Program-made: the position numbers and the translations under genes
DNA from: Bin80 sp964291275
Lineage (GTDB): Bacteria; Bacteroidota; Rhodothermia; Rhodothermales; Bin80
Assembly (NCBI GenBank): GCA_964291275.2
Contig: OZ219799.1
Span: forward strand, 2,232,001 to 2,296,000
DNA: 64,000 nt
Direction: 5' to 3'
Shown: one piece after another, positions 27,353-36,326 of the stretch
Layout: the number at the start of each line of letters is the position of its first letter
Position numbering within the stretch: the first letter of the stretch is position 1
Notes under the pieces: generated by a model
Database searches by the model: none
What the model saw: only the letters and a program-made list of their open reading frames with translations
What the model was told of the DNA's origin: nothing

Positions 27353-27997
27353 ATGCTCAGTCCAGCTGTTCAGGATTATTTGAAGGCAATTTTCACACTG
27401 CAGGAAAAGACTTCTGTGGTTGCCACGAACGATATCGCACGTGCAATGAAGGTTTCCGCCGCATCTGTTACAGGTATGATTAAGCGACTGGATCGCATGC
27501 AGCTGGTTGTATATGAATCGTACAAAGGGGTAACGCTTACTGAGGCAGGCGAAAAAATTGCACTGGAAATCATTCGTCATCATCGCCTATTAGAGACTTA
27601 TCTAAAAGAAGTCATGGGGTACTCATGGCAAAAAATGCACGAGGAGGCAGAGCACTTGGAGCATCATATCTCAGAGGACTTTGAACAGCGGATTGATGCT
27701 CTGTTGGGGTATCCCACACACGATCCGCATGGGCACCCAATCCCTACACAGGACCTGAGTCTGGTCCACGCCAAGACCATTGCACTTGCGGAAGCTCCCG
27801 TTGACGAATCCCTTGTGATCCACCATGTCTCAGATGAAGATACAGCGCTTCTCCACTTACTGGAGCAGATTGGCTTAATGCCAGGGTGCAGAGTGCGTAT
27901 TGTAGTGCGCGATGAGAATGGTACGAAAATACAGGTTGGCGGCCGCGAAGAGTTTGTCGGAGAGGCAGTAACCCGTGGCGTGCACGTGATGGCTTAA
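27353..27997 (+). CDS. DtxR/MntR-family metal-dependent transcriptional regulator
   Basis: 214 residues. An N-terminal winged helix (VQDYLKAIFTLQEK, NDIARAMKVSAASVTGMIKRLDRMQLV) is followed by the dimerisation and metal-binding domain (IIRHHRLLETYLKEVMGYSW, HEEAEHLEHHISEDFEQRIDALLGYPTHDPHGHPIP) whose Glu and His are the usual ligands, and a C-terminal FeoA/SH3-like domain (LLEQIGLMPGCRVRIVVRDENG). The protein represses metal-uptake genes when bound to Mn or Fe. No transporter gene of that kind is adjacent; the nearest neighbour is a convergent arginase, itself a Mn enzyme. Target operators could not be recognised. Family is secure; metal preference is not. Confidence 0.9.
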   Translation: MLSPAVQDYLKAIFTLQEKTSVVATNDIARAMKVSAASVTGMIKRLDRMQLVVYESYKGVTLTEAGEKIALEIIRHHRLLETYLKEVMGYSWQKMHEEAEHLEHHISEDFEQRIDALLGYPTHDPHGHPIPTQDLSLVHAKTIALAEAPVDESLVIHHVSDEDTALLHLLEQIGLMPGCRVRIVVRDENGTKIQVGGREEFVGEAVTRGVHVMA

Positions 27998-28155
27998 GAT
28001 ATCTGCCCGATATGAGGGCATATTTGATCCAAATCTAGGTCAGAGTTCGGGTAGATTCCAGGGATTATTATGCTGCCTGTGCAAGAGAGGCTGGGGCTTC
28101 AGGAAGGAGATTCCATCCTTGGGCAAGAGTTTCCCCAGACGCTCAGGGGATGCGC

Positions 28156-29049
28156 TCAAAGTATAGTTTTGCCCATCAGAGAGGTCAAAAGTCCGGCAGC
28201 CAATTGGGCAGTCCGGTTACGCTCGTCAATGATTGGGTTGATTTCTACAACTCCGGCCGATGTGAGTCGGCCATCCTCGGCAATGAGTTCCATTAATAGG
28301 TGTGCCTCACGTGGATTAAGCCCGCCCTCCACAGGTGTCCCGACACCTGGTGCAAAATGCGGATCAATGCTATCCATATCAAAGCTCACATGCAATCTGC
28401 TATGGTTTCCCAGTTGGTTGAGTGCGGTTCTGGTAACTTCTGCCATTCCACGTTCGTCAATATCCCGCATGGTATAAATGCCCAACTTGGATTCACGCAG
28501 AACACGACGCTCCTCTGCATCAATATCACGCAGCGCAATGATCGCTACATCTTCTGAGCGGAGCTTGGGGCCGGGGCGACCAACGTTGACTAACTGGTAA
28601 TCGCCTGATCCGCAAAGGACCGCAAGGGGCATGCCGTGAATATTTCCACTGGGGGAGGATGTCGGGGTGTTGAAATCTGCGTGAGCATCAATCCAGATCA
28701 CGCCTGTTGGCCCATCATGCGTTGCCCCTCCGATACTGCCGATAGCAATTGAGTGATCTCCCCCCATCACTAACGGGAAACAGCCGTCGGCAATAGCACG
28801 ACGAACTTCGGCGTAAAGCAGATCGCAGGCATCCCGAATCGCTCCTGCGCAGTCGTCATTTACCGAGAGTGAGGTTCGCAGTGCGGTTGGAATATTGCCA
28901 CAGTCTTCAACACTGTGTCCTAATCGGCGTAGACGTTCCGCAAGCCCTGTATAGCGGAGAGCACTGGGTCCGACATCCACACCACGCAGATCCTGCCCCA
29001 AATCCATCGGGACTCCAATCAGGCGAATATTTTTCAGTTGAGCATTCAT
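28156..29049 (-). CDS. rocF: Arginase
   Basis: 297 residues of the ureohydrolase fold. Binuclear Mn ligands are all visible: GGDHSIAIG, DAHADFNTP and SFDMDSIDP, plus the arginase-type SSPSGNIHGMPLAVL loop and GVGTPVEGGLNPREAHLLME. The opening IRLIGVPMDLGQDLRGVDVGPSALRY is characteristic of arginases rather than agmatinases. It hydrolyses L-arginine to ornithine and urea in the cytoplasm. It is divergent from the ABC exporter gene (106 bp between starts) and convergent with the DtxR regulator. No urease or ornithine-use gene is in the window. Assignment is strong. Confidence 0.93.
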   Translation of the reverse strand: MNAQLKNIRLIGVPMDLGQDLRGVDVGPSALRYTGLAERLRRLGHSVEDCGNIPTALRTSLSVNDDCAGAIRDACDLLYAEVRRAIADGCFPLVMGGDHSIAIGSIGGATHDGPTGVIWIDAHADFNTPTSSPSGNIHGMPLAVLCGSGDYQLVNVGRPGPKLRSEDVAIIALRDIDAEERRVLRESKLGIYTMRDIDERGMAEVTRTALNQLGNHSRLHVSFDMDSIDPHFAPGVGTPVEGGLNPREAHLLMELIAEDGRLTSAGVVEINPIIDERNRTAQLAAGLLTSLMGKTIL

Positions 29050-29155
29050 GATGCTGTTGGATGAGCTTCGTATGTAATTTGGGTTTGTCTTTATTGTTGA
29101 ATTGCGGATCCGAGATTGCTGAAATTCGTTTGCCGCTGGTCAGGAGATAGACAAA

Positions 29156-30958
29156 ATGCAATCACTCGCCCGGTTGAATCATTACTTTGTACGCTATTGG
29201 CGTCTGTTCGTACCGGGTCTACTGTTTACGATGATCTCAGCAATCTTCGCGATTGCTGTGCCCGTTGTCGTCCGACAGGCGGTAGACAGCATTCCTCGCT
29301 TTGAAATGCTGTATCGACAATTTCAGGGGACAGATTTACAGCATGCGTTGTACTGGGAGATTTTCTGGACTTTGTTGATCTTTGGGTTGATCATTATCGG
29401 CCTAAGCTTAGTGAGTGGGTTGTTTTCGTTTTTGATGCGGCAGACTGTGATTGTAGCCTCGCGTCATATCGAGTTTGATATGCGCAATACTTTGTACGAG
29501 CATTTACAGAAGCTTTCAGCCAGCTTCTACAATCGTACGAAGACCGGAGATGTAATAACGCGTTCCACGAGTGATATTGAGCAGGTACGCCGCTATATTG
29601 GTCCGGCCATAATGTATTCCACGCGGGCGCTGGTGATCGTAATTACAGCAGTCGTCACGATGCTGATTATCTCGCCGACTCTGACCTTGTATGCGCTCAT
29701 GCCGTTGTCAATTCTTGGCGGGGCAATCTTCATTGTTGCACAACTTGTACACAAGCGGAGTGAAGCACTCCAGCGACAGTATGCACAGCTTACCAGTCGC
29801 GTTCAGGAAACACTCGCAGGTATTCGTCTCGTCAAGGCCTATGCACGGGAGAAAACTGAGACAGAAGCTTTTGAGGAAGAAAGTACGCTCTACAAATCGC
29901 GGATGCTTGGACTTGCTCGTGTCGAGGCAACATGGCGGCCGGTCTTTGTTGTTGTAGTTGGTCTATCACAAGTCATGGTCGTTTGGGTAGGCGGCCGGCT
30001 GGTTACTGAAGGAGTGATTACGATCGGCAATATTGCGGAATACATTATTTACGTTGGGCTCATGACCTGGCCGATTGCTGCGTTTGGGCTAGTGATTTCC
30101 ATGATGCAGCGCGCCAGCGCTTCTTCTGAACGCATTTACGAGGTGCTGGACGAGAAGCCGGATATTTCCGATGGTTTTCGGACAGACCATTCAGTTACCA
30201 AGCTTTATGGTCACGTGACGTTTGAGAATGTATCATTCAGATATGCAGAGGACTTGCCCTATGCTCTTCGGAACGTATCGTTTGATCTGCCCCCAGGGGG
30301 TAGCCTTGCCATAGTCGGAAGAACCGGGGCGGGGAAGACTACGTTGATTGAGCTGATTGTTCGCCTGGTTGACCCAACCGAGGGGCGTATATTGATTGAT
30401 GGTAAAGATTTACGTGAATTGCCCCTCAGTGTAGTTAGAGAAAGTATAGGCTATGTTGCCCAGGATGTATTCTTGTTCAGCGATACGATAGGCAATAACG
30501 TTGCATTTGGTACTGTGGGAGCATCAGAGGAAGAAATACGACAGGCGGCATTTGAGGCAGAGTTGCTGGAAACGGTTCTGGAATTCTCCGAAGGGCTCAA
30601 CAGTGGAGTAGGAGAGCGGGGTGTTTCGCTGTCCGGTGGACAAGCTCAGCGCACCACTATCGCTCGCGCGCTTATTCGAGAACCGAAAATACTGATCATG
30701 GACGATGCCTTAAGCAGCGTGGATGCAAGTACAGAGACCCGGATTCTTGAGCATTTACGTCGCAGGCAGGGCCAGCATTCAATGATCCTGGTAAGTCATC
30801 GGATCTCCAGCATACAGGATTTGAATCAGATTCTTGTTCTGGATGAAGGTTCCTTAGTTGAGCGTGGAACGCATGAATCCTTGGTGGAGCAGGGCGGGCT
30901 TTATGCACAGATGCACCGGCGGCAACTCCTCGAGGCTAGGCTTGAAGCACTTCAGTAG
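29156..30958 (+). CDS. ABC exporter half, degenerate ATPase site (BmrC-like)
   Basis: 600 residues: six-helix exporter domain to about residue 330, then a nucleotide-binding domain with Walker A GRTGAGKTT (388-396), signature LSGGQ (492-496) and Walker B IMDDALSSVD. At residue 517 the catalytic Glu is replaced by Asp (D516-D517). Such substitution marks the non-hydrolysing site of heterodimeric exporters such as BmrC/BmrD or TM287/288. The partner is the exporter at 31910, with RNase Z between. Substrate is unknown; BmrCD-type pumps export drugs or lipids. It ends 4 bp before the RNase Z start. Confidence 0.9.
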   Translation: MQSLARLNHYFVRYWRLFVPGLLFTMISAIFAIAVPVVVRQAVDSIPRFEMLYRQFQGTDLQHALYWEIFWTLLIFGLIIIGLSLVSGLFSFLMRQTVIVASRHIEFDMRNTLYEHLQKLSASFYNRTKTGDVITRSTSDIEQVRRYIGPAIMYSTRALVIVITAVVTMLIISPTLTLYALMPLSILGGAIFIVAQLVHKRSEALQRQYAQLTSRVQETLAGIRLVKAYAREKTETEAFEEESTLYKSRMLGLARVEATWRPVFVVVVGLSQVMVVWVGGRLVTEGVITIGNIAEYIIYVGLMTWPIAAFGLVISMMQRASASSERIYEVLDEKPDISDGFRTDHSVTKLYGHVTFENVSFRYAEDLPYALRNVSFDLPPGGSLAIVGRTGAGKTTLIELIVRLVDPTEGRILIDGKDLRELPLSVVRESIGYVAQDVFLFSDTIGNNVAFGTVGASEEEIRQAAFEAELLETVLEFSEGLNSGVGERGVSLSGGQAQRTTIARALIREPKILIMDDALSSVDASTETRILEHLRRRQGQHSMILVSHRISSIQDLNQILVLDEGSLVERGTHESLVEQGGLYAQMHRRQLLEARLEALQ

Positions 30959-30962
30959 GTAC

Positions 30963-31913
30963 ATGGAATTGATACCCATAGGCACGTCTTCTGCAACTCT
31001 CGTTAAGGATCGCGGGTTACCTGCGCATGTATTGCGAAGCGGCGGAAGTGTGTTGCTGTTTGATTGCGGGGATGGAACTCAGTTTCGGTTGAAGAAAGCT
31101 GGGATACGCCATAGTCGGATCAAGGCGATATTGATTTCGCATTTGCATGGAGATCATCTTCTGGGTCTTTTTGGACTCCTATCCTCCATGTCGCTGGCGC
31201 GTCGTGAAACGCCACTTACTATCGTAGGGCCAGAGGAACTCGCCAACATAGTGAATTCTGTTCCGGGACTTAACCTGTCAGCCCTCAGTTTTCAGGTTCA
31301 TTACGTGAAGCTTAAAGAAGGTTTTAAACATGAGGAGGTTTACAGAGCAAATCAACTGTGCGTGAGTGCCCGTCCACTTGATCATGGTGCATTCTGTATA
31401 GGTTATCGAGTTACAAAAAATGGGCAGAAGGGAAAAATTGACGGTACACGGGCACGAATGCTTGGGGTTAATAAAAGTGAGCAGTTTCGTCTGTTGGCGG
31501 CAGGAGAAGTGGTTCGAACAGCAAGTGGTCGAGTGGTAACTCTGGAGGAAGTAGAGGGTGTATCAGGTTCTCAGGCGGTTTTCGCGTATGTGACAGATAC
31601 CCGTCCGTGCGCGCGAGCACTGGATTTGGCAAAGGATGCCAACCTGCTTTTACACGAAGCTACGTTCAGTCAGGAACACGCAGCGCGCGCTCGATCCACC
31701 GGTCATACAACAGCCAGTGGAGCGGCCTCAATGGCCATGGATGCAGGAGTGGAAAAATTGCTGCTGACCCACTTTAGCTCGAGATATTCGGATTTGTCGG
31801 TTCTTGAGGAAGAAGCACGGATGGTTTTCCCTAATACAGCAATTGCGCGCGAATATAATGTGTACAGCATCATGTCCGCGGATGCAAAGCAAAAAGCTGG
31901 TATCGCCAGATGA
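30963..31913 (+). CDS. rnz: Ribonuclease Z (tRNA 3'-end endonuclease)
   Basis: 316 residues from ATG 30963; the longer frame to 30858 overlaps the exporter gene and is rejected. Features of the zinc beta-lactamase fold tRNase Z: N-terminal LIPIGTSSATLVKDRGLPAHVL, FDCGDGTQFRL, the metal motif SHLHGDHLLG (His60, His62, Asp64, His65), AYVTDTRPC, LLHEATF and LLTHFSSRY. RNase Z removes the 3' trailer from tRNA precursors. Here it is embedded between two halves of an ABC exporter, 4 bp after the first and overlapping the second by 4 bp (ATGA), so it is co-translated with them. That placement is probably operonic convenience rather than function. Confidence 0.92.
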   Translation: MELIPIGTSSATLVKDRGLPAHVLRSGGSVLLFDCGDGTQFRLKKAGIRHSRIKAILISHLHGDHLLGLFGLLSSMSLARRETPLTIVGPEELANIVNSVPGLNLSALSFQVHYVKLKEGFKHEEVYRANQLCVSARPLDHGAFCIGYRVTKNGQKGKIDGTRARMLGVNKSEQFRLLAAGEVVRTASGRVVTLEEVEGVSGSQAVFAYVTDTRPCARALDLAKDANLLLHEATFSQEHAARARSTGHTTASGAASMAMDAGVEKLLLTHFSSRYSDLSVLEEEARMVFPNTAIAREYNVYSIMSADAKQKAGIAR

Positions 31914-33709
31914 ATACGGGAAAGGGCTTAGATCGACGGCTACTCAGGCGTATCATCGGATACCTGATGCCCTACAAGCATTGGGTACTCCTTGCATTTT
32001 GCCTGGTACTGCTTGTGTCGTTTCTGGGACCGCTTCGTCCGTGGTTAATCCGACTGGCCATTGACCGTCACATCGTACCCGGTGAGCTGGATGGCTTAGT
32101 TGTTCTAATGGTCGCTTTGATGGGGGTGCTTGCGCTGGAAGGGGCATTGAGCTACGTGAATGCTTATTTCACACAGTGGATTGGGCAGCAGGCTATTTAC
32201 GATGTGCGTGTACGCGTTTTTCGACATGTACAGCGGCAATCCTTGTCATTCTTTGATCGGACGCCGATCGGACGTTTAATTACGCGCACGACATCAGATG
32301 TCGAAGCACTTGCAGATGTCTTGTCTGCGGGAGTTGTAGTAATCATGGGCGATATGTTCAAACTGGTGTTCATAGCAGCTTTCATGTTCAGTTTGAACTG
32401 GGTACTGGCACTCGTAACGTTATGTGTAATGCCCTTTATGCTACTTGTAACCTTATGGTTCAAGCGCAATGTGCGTGGGCAGTACAGGGAAACCCGAAAG
32501 CAGGTAGCACGACTGAATTCTTTCATGCAGGAACATGTTACAGGGATGCAGATTGTGCAACTTTTTGGGCGAGAAAAGGTGGAGATGGATCGCTTTGAGA
32601 AAATAAATGATCAGCATCAGGTTGCACAACTCAAAACGGTTTTCTTTCATTCTCTCTTCTGGCCCGCGGTAGACATTATCGCCTCAACAGCTATTGGGTT
32701 TGTGCTTTGGACGGGTGGGGTCAGCGCACTTAGCGGTGCGATCACAGTTGGAATTCTCATTGCATTCGTGCAGTATTGCCGACAATTCTTTGAGCCTATT
32801 CGCAATCTGTCGGAGCAGTTCAATACGCTTCAGGGAGCTATGGCAGGGGCCGAGCGCATCTTTGATATCCTGGACAATGATCAGTCGTTACCGCAGGTAG
32901 AGAAGCAGGCTCCACTGGATCGCCTGGAAGGGGAGATAGTTTTCGACAATGTCTGGTTTGCTTACAAGGACCTTGATGATGGCACGCCGGACTGGGTACT
33001 CCGGGGGGTTTCGTTCAAGATCAGGAGTGGACAGGATGTGGCGATTGTAGGGGCGACTGGAAGTGGAAAAACAACGATTATCAGCCTCCTAATGCGGTTC
33101 TATGATATCCAGAAAGGTCGCATACTGCTGGATGGCCAGGACATTCGTACGTTCCGGCTTAAGTATCTCCGGTGGCGTATAGGCCTGGTACAGCAGGATG
33201 TATTTCTCTTTTCCGGATCAGTAGCTCGCAACATCGCACTGGACAGCCCGGGTATTACATTTGATAATGTCAAGCAGGCTGCGGAAACTGTTGGAGCCAG
33301 CAAATTTATTGAACAATTACCCGATGGGTACGATAATGATGTACGCGAACGAGGATCATCGCTCTCACAAGGTCAGCGGCAGTTGTTGTCGTTTGCTCGC
33401 GTTCTGGCACATGACCCAGACATCCTGGTGCTCGACGAAGCAACATCAAGTATTGACACAGAAACTGAACAAATTATCCAGCGTGCGATCGAGAGAACCC
33501 TCCAGGGCAGGACATCCCTGGTTGTTGCGCATCGGCTGTCGACCATTCGCTATGCTGATGCGATTCTCGTTCTGCATAAAGGTCTTTTACGTGAGCAGGG
33601 TACACACGATGAACTAGTTGCTGCCGGTGGGCTCTATCAAACGCTTTATGAACTGCAATATCGTGAGCAGGAGCAGGCGGCAGTTAGCTCACTGGTTACA
33701 GAAGGGTGA
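31910..33709 (+). CDS. ABC exporter half, canonical ATPase site (BmrD-like)
   Basis: 599 residues. Membrane domain with six hydrophobic segments, then Walker A GATGSGKTT (381-389), signature LSQGQ (485-489, a deviation from LSGGQ) and Walker B VLDEATSSIDTETE with catalytic Glu510 present. The Glu here with the Asp in the partner, and the altered signature here with the intact one in the partner, is the complementary pattern of heterodimers such as BmrC/BmrD: one composite site is active, the other degenerate. Start ATG overlaps the rnz stop (ATGA). The arsM gene follows after 87 bp. Substrate unknown. Confidence 0.9.
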   Translation: MNTGKGLDRRLLRRIIGYLMPYKHWVLLAFCLVLLVSFLGPLRPWLIRLAIDRHIVPGELDGLVVLMVALMGVLALEGALSYVNAYFTQWIGQQAIYDVRVRVFRHVQRQSLSFFDRTPIGRLITRTTSDVEALADVLSAGVVVIMGDMFKLVFIAAFMFSLNWVLALVTLCVMPFMLLVTLWFKRNVRGQYRETRKQVARLNSFMQEHVTGMQIVQLFGREKVEMDRFEKINDQHQVAQLKTVFFHSLFWPAVDIIASTAIGFVLWTGGVSALSGAITVGILIAFVQYCRQFFEPIRNLSEQFNTLQGAMAGAERIFDILDNDQSLPQVEKQAPLDRLEGEIVFDNVWFAYKDLDDGTPDWVLRGVSFKIRSGQDVAIVGATGSGKTTIISLLMRFYDIQKGRILLDGQDIRTFRLKYLRWRIGLVQQDVFLFSGSVARNIALDSPGITFDNVKQAAETVGASKFIEQLPDGYDNDVRERGSSLSQGQRQLLSFARVLAHDPDILVLDEATSSIDTETEQIIQRAIERTLQGRTSLVVAHRLSTIRYADAILVLHKGLLREQGTHDELVAAGGLYQTLYELQYREQEQAAVSSLVTEG

Positions 33710-33796
33710 TCCTCCTATGGATCCGTGAATTCATCCTTTGTACGAACACGTACAGTTCAGTATGGTAGCATATACCATCAGCCTCGACAATTTGTA

Positions 33797-34525
33797 ATGT
33801 CCCAGCTTATTGAACCATGTTGTACGGTGAAGGAGACCGTACAAGAAAAGTACGATGCAATTGCACGGGGGCAGAGGGATTCGGGCTACTGCATGGTGGA
33901 ACAGGCCGATTATCGGGATAAAACTGGATACCAGGAAGATGCCGATTTAGGCTTGGGCTGTGGCACACCAGTAGATCACGCAGAGCTGCAGTTGGGTGAA
34001 ATTGTACTTGATCTAGGAAGCGGAGCAGGTCTGGATTCCATGATAGCCGCGCCATTAGTGGGGGCAAAGGGAGAAATTATTGGTGTAGACCTCACTCCTT
34101 CCATGGTCGCACGAGCAAAGAAAAATGCTTCTGCCATTGGGGTAGACAATGCGGTTTTTATCGAGGGAGACATTGAACAATTGCCAATTGAAGATTCCTC
34201 AATTGATGTAGTAATCAGCAATTGTACGCTCAACCTGGTACCTAACAAAGCGCAAGCCTATGCAGAAATTTTCCGGGTCCTTCGTCCAGGTGGTCGTTTT
34301 ATAATATCAGATGTAGTAACGGTGGGTAATCCAGATCCTGAACTGCTGCGCAGGGCGGAAGAAGCGGCCGGCTGCGTTGCCGGCGCCATGGAAAAGGAAT
34401 CGTACATGCAACTGATCGTTGCCGCGGGGCTCAAAGAACTAGAAGTTGTGCGGTTTCGGTCTCTTAAAGTCATTAGTGAGCAGGATGGACTTGCCAGTAT
34501 TACCGTTCGTGGCCGGCGACTGTGA
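33797..34525 (+). CDS. arsM: Arsenite S-adenosylmethionine methyltransferase
   Basis: 242 residues from ATG 33797, preferred over the GTG at 33725 because MSQLIEPCCTVKETVQEKY is the family-like start. SAM-binding motif VLDLGSGAGLD (residues 71-80) is followed by IGVDLTPSMV. Cysteines at 32, 55, 143 and 193 correspond to the arsenic-binding set (GYC, LGCGTP, SNCTLN, GCVAG); the 50-residue interval of the last two equals that of known ArsM proteins. The enzyme methylates As(III) stepwise. The next two genes encode a peroxidase-like protein and ArsS, which convert dimethylarsenic to arsenosugar precursors. It lies 87 bp after the ABC exporter. Confidence 0.92.
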   Translation: MSQLIEPCCTVKETVQEKYDAIARGQRDSGYCMVEQADYRDKTGYQEDADLGLGCGTPVDHAELQLGEIVLDLGSGAGLDSMIAAPLVGAKGEIIGVDLTPSMVARAKKNASAIGVDNAVFIEGDIEQLPIEDSSIDVVISNCTLNLVPNKAQAYAEIFRVLRPGGRFIISDVVTVGNPDPELLRRAEEAAGCVAGAMEKESYMQLIVAAGLKELEVVRFRSLKVISEQDGLASITVRGRRL

Positions 34526-34673
34526 TGATTAGGGTGGGGATCATATACGCGAGTAACCGCTTTTTGTCATCGTACTTTGCGGTCAGTGTTGCCTGGTGGT
34601 TGCGCGAAGAAATCAAGGCCATCTTTGGATGCGATTCATTCTCGGTGGAACCAAAGTAGATAATTCCTTAACC

Positions 34674-35006
34674 ATGGATCATTATTATCATCGCTCACAT
34701 TTGCCCCGGTTCAAAGAAATCGCCGAAGGTAACCAAGAGTTAGCGGATGCTTTCTTCACTTACTATGACAGCGTATTTGCAGAGGGGGCGTTGACAGTGC
34801 GGGAAAAGGCACTTATTGCTCTGGCAGTCGCCAGTACGGTTCAGTGCCCATACTGCATAGACGCGTACACGACTGCATGTCTGGAATCCGGGTCGGATTT
34901 AGAACAGATGACTGAGGCCGTCCATGTAGCGACGGCAATAAGAGGGGGAGCATCACTGGTACATGGTGTACAGATGCTTGATCAGGTCAAACGTGTAACG
35001 ATGTAA
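34674..35006 (+). CDS. Arsenosugar-associated carboxymuconolactone decarboxylase/peroxidase-like protein
   Basis: 110 residues from ATG 34674 (MDHYYHRSHLPRFKEI); in-frame extension to 34596 is not conserved-looking. The AhpD/CMD fold is indicated by VREKALIALAVASTVQCPYCIDAYTTACLESG with the redox pair Cys58-Pro-Tyr-Cys61, and the His three to four residues beyond is Tyr/Thr here, so peroxidase chemistry is uncertain. Proteins of this kind regularly sit between arsM and arsS in arsenosugar clusters. It ends 25 bp before ArsS. A role in redox handling of arsenic thiols is inferred from context. Confidence 0.8.
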   Translation: MDHYYHRSHLPRFKEIAEGNQELADAFFTYYDSVFAEGALTVREKALIALAVASTVQCPYCIDAYTTACLESGSDLEQMTEAVHVATAIRGGASLVHGVQMLDQVKRVTM

Positions 35007-35031
35007 TTTGGATGGAGCGGAGTATAAGAGA

Positions 35032-36141
35032 ATGATATTACTGGACACGATTGAATCGTCACAACTAGCTCTCCAAGGCCCACGTGCAACATCTTCGTTG
35101 AAGTCCAGGGCGATTCCGTTGGTGCATCCAGAGGAGCAGCTAAGAGTCCTTGATTCGGCAGAGGTAACTGGAGGGCCGACCAATAGTGGCCGATTTGGGC
35201 TTGATCTTGCTGCCTCTGGATGGCCGCGCTTGAAACCGGACAGTCTAGAGATTGTGCAGATTAACCTCGGCAAACTCTGCAACATGACCTGCATGCACTG
35301 TCATGTGGACTCAGGCCCCGATCGAACCGAAGAGAATATGGATCGGGCAACTGTTGATGCTTGTTTACAAGCAATCGATCGTTCAGGGGCCCGGGTTGTG
35401 GATCTCACGGGCGGAGCTCCAGAGCTCAATCCGAATTTCGAATACTTGGTTGAGGCATGTGTTAGCAGAGGACTTCGTGTTCTTGATCGGTGCAATCTTA
35501 CCGTACTGCTTACGCGCCGTTGTGAGCATCTACCGGAATGGTTTGCGAAGCGTGGCGTGGAGGTTATCTGTTCTTTGCCGCATCATCGCAAGATCGGTAC
35601 TGATGCGCAGCGGGGGGATGGTACTTATGTTAAATCTATCAAAGCACTACGACGTCTGAATGCGGTTGGATACGGGTACGGGGATCCGGATCGACAGCTC
35701 ACGCTTGTGACGAACCCGGTTGGGGCATTTTTGGCGGGTAATCAGGCTTCGTTGGAAAGGGAGTGGAAAGCTTCCCTTGCACGTAACCATGATGTTATTT
35801 TTGACAGGTTGCTGACACTCAACAACTTGCCCATGTCAAGGTATCTGGAATGGTTAATGGATACCAATCAGGTAGATACCTATCTCAGCAGATTACTGCA
35901 GGCATTCAACCCAGCCACGATTGCTGGGCTTATGTGTCGCAATGTACTCTCCATAGGCTGGGATGGACATCTGTATGACTGTGATTTTAACCAACAGCTT
36001 GAGATGCGTATGGACGTCCCTCGACCACATGTGGACGATTTTGATCTTAGTATTTGGCAGTCCCACACGATACGCACGGCTCGCCATTGCTACGGGTGTA
36101 CGGCCGGTGCAGGTAGTAGCTGCGGAGGTGCGATCACATAG
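35032..36141 (+). CDS. arsS: Arsenosugar biosynthesis radical SAM protein
   Basis: 369 residues from ATG 35032, chosen over a TTG at 35008. The radical-SAM cluster motif is LGKLCNMTCMHCHVDSGPDR (Cys83, Cys87, Cys90), followed by the VDLTGGAPELNPNF and RCNLTVLL strands and the C-terminal DUF3641-like region (LCRNVLSIGWDGHLYDCDFNQQL, then ARHCYGCTAGAGSSCGG with several Cys). ArsS joins dimethylarsenic to a 5'-deoxyadenosyl radical, making dimethylarsinoyl deoxyadenosine, a precursor of arsenosugars. It follows arsM and the CMD-like protein. Glycosyltransferases usually found next to it are absent here. The call is strong. Confidence 0.92.
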   Translation: MILLDTIESSQLALQGPRATSSLKSRAIPLVHPEEQLRVLDSAEVTGGPTNSGRFGLDLAASGWPRLKPDSLEIVQINLGKLCNMTCMHCHVDSGPDRTEENMDRATVDACLQAIDRSGARVVDLTGGAPELNPNFEYLVEACVSRGLRVLDRCNLTVLLTRRCEHLPEWFAKRGVEVICSLPHHRKIGTDAQRGDGTYVKSIKALRRLNAVGYGYGDPDRQLTLVTNPVGAFLAGNQASLEREWKASLARNHDVIFDRLLTLNNLPMSRYLEWLMDTNQVDTYLSRLLQAFNPATIAGLMCRNVLSIGWDGHLYDCDFNQQLEMRMDVPRPHVDDFDLSIWQSHTIRTARHCYGCTAGAGSSCGGAIT

Positions 36142-36326
36142 ACGATATTTCCTCGAAATCTGTCACAATACCAAGGGGGCGATTGCTCAATACCACTTGG
36201 TGCTCGTTAGTGCAGTTCCGTACAAAACACATCAAAGACTGAGTCGTAAAGTTTCTCATCCTTACCAGTTCGGCATTATTTATCCAATCACGGACGCTGA
36301 TCTAAATTTTAGGATAGTTATTGACC

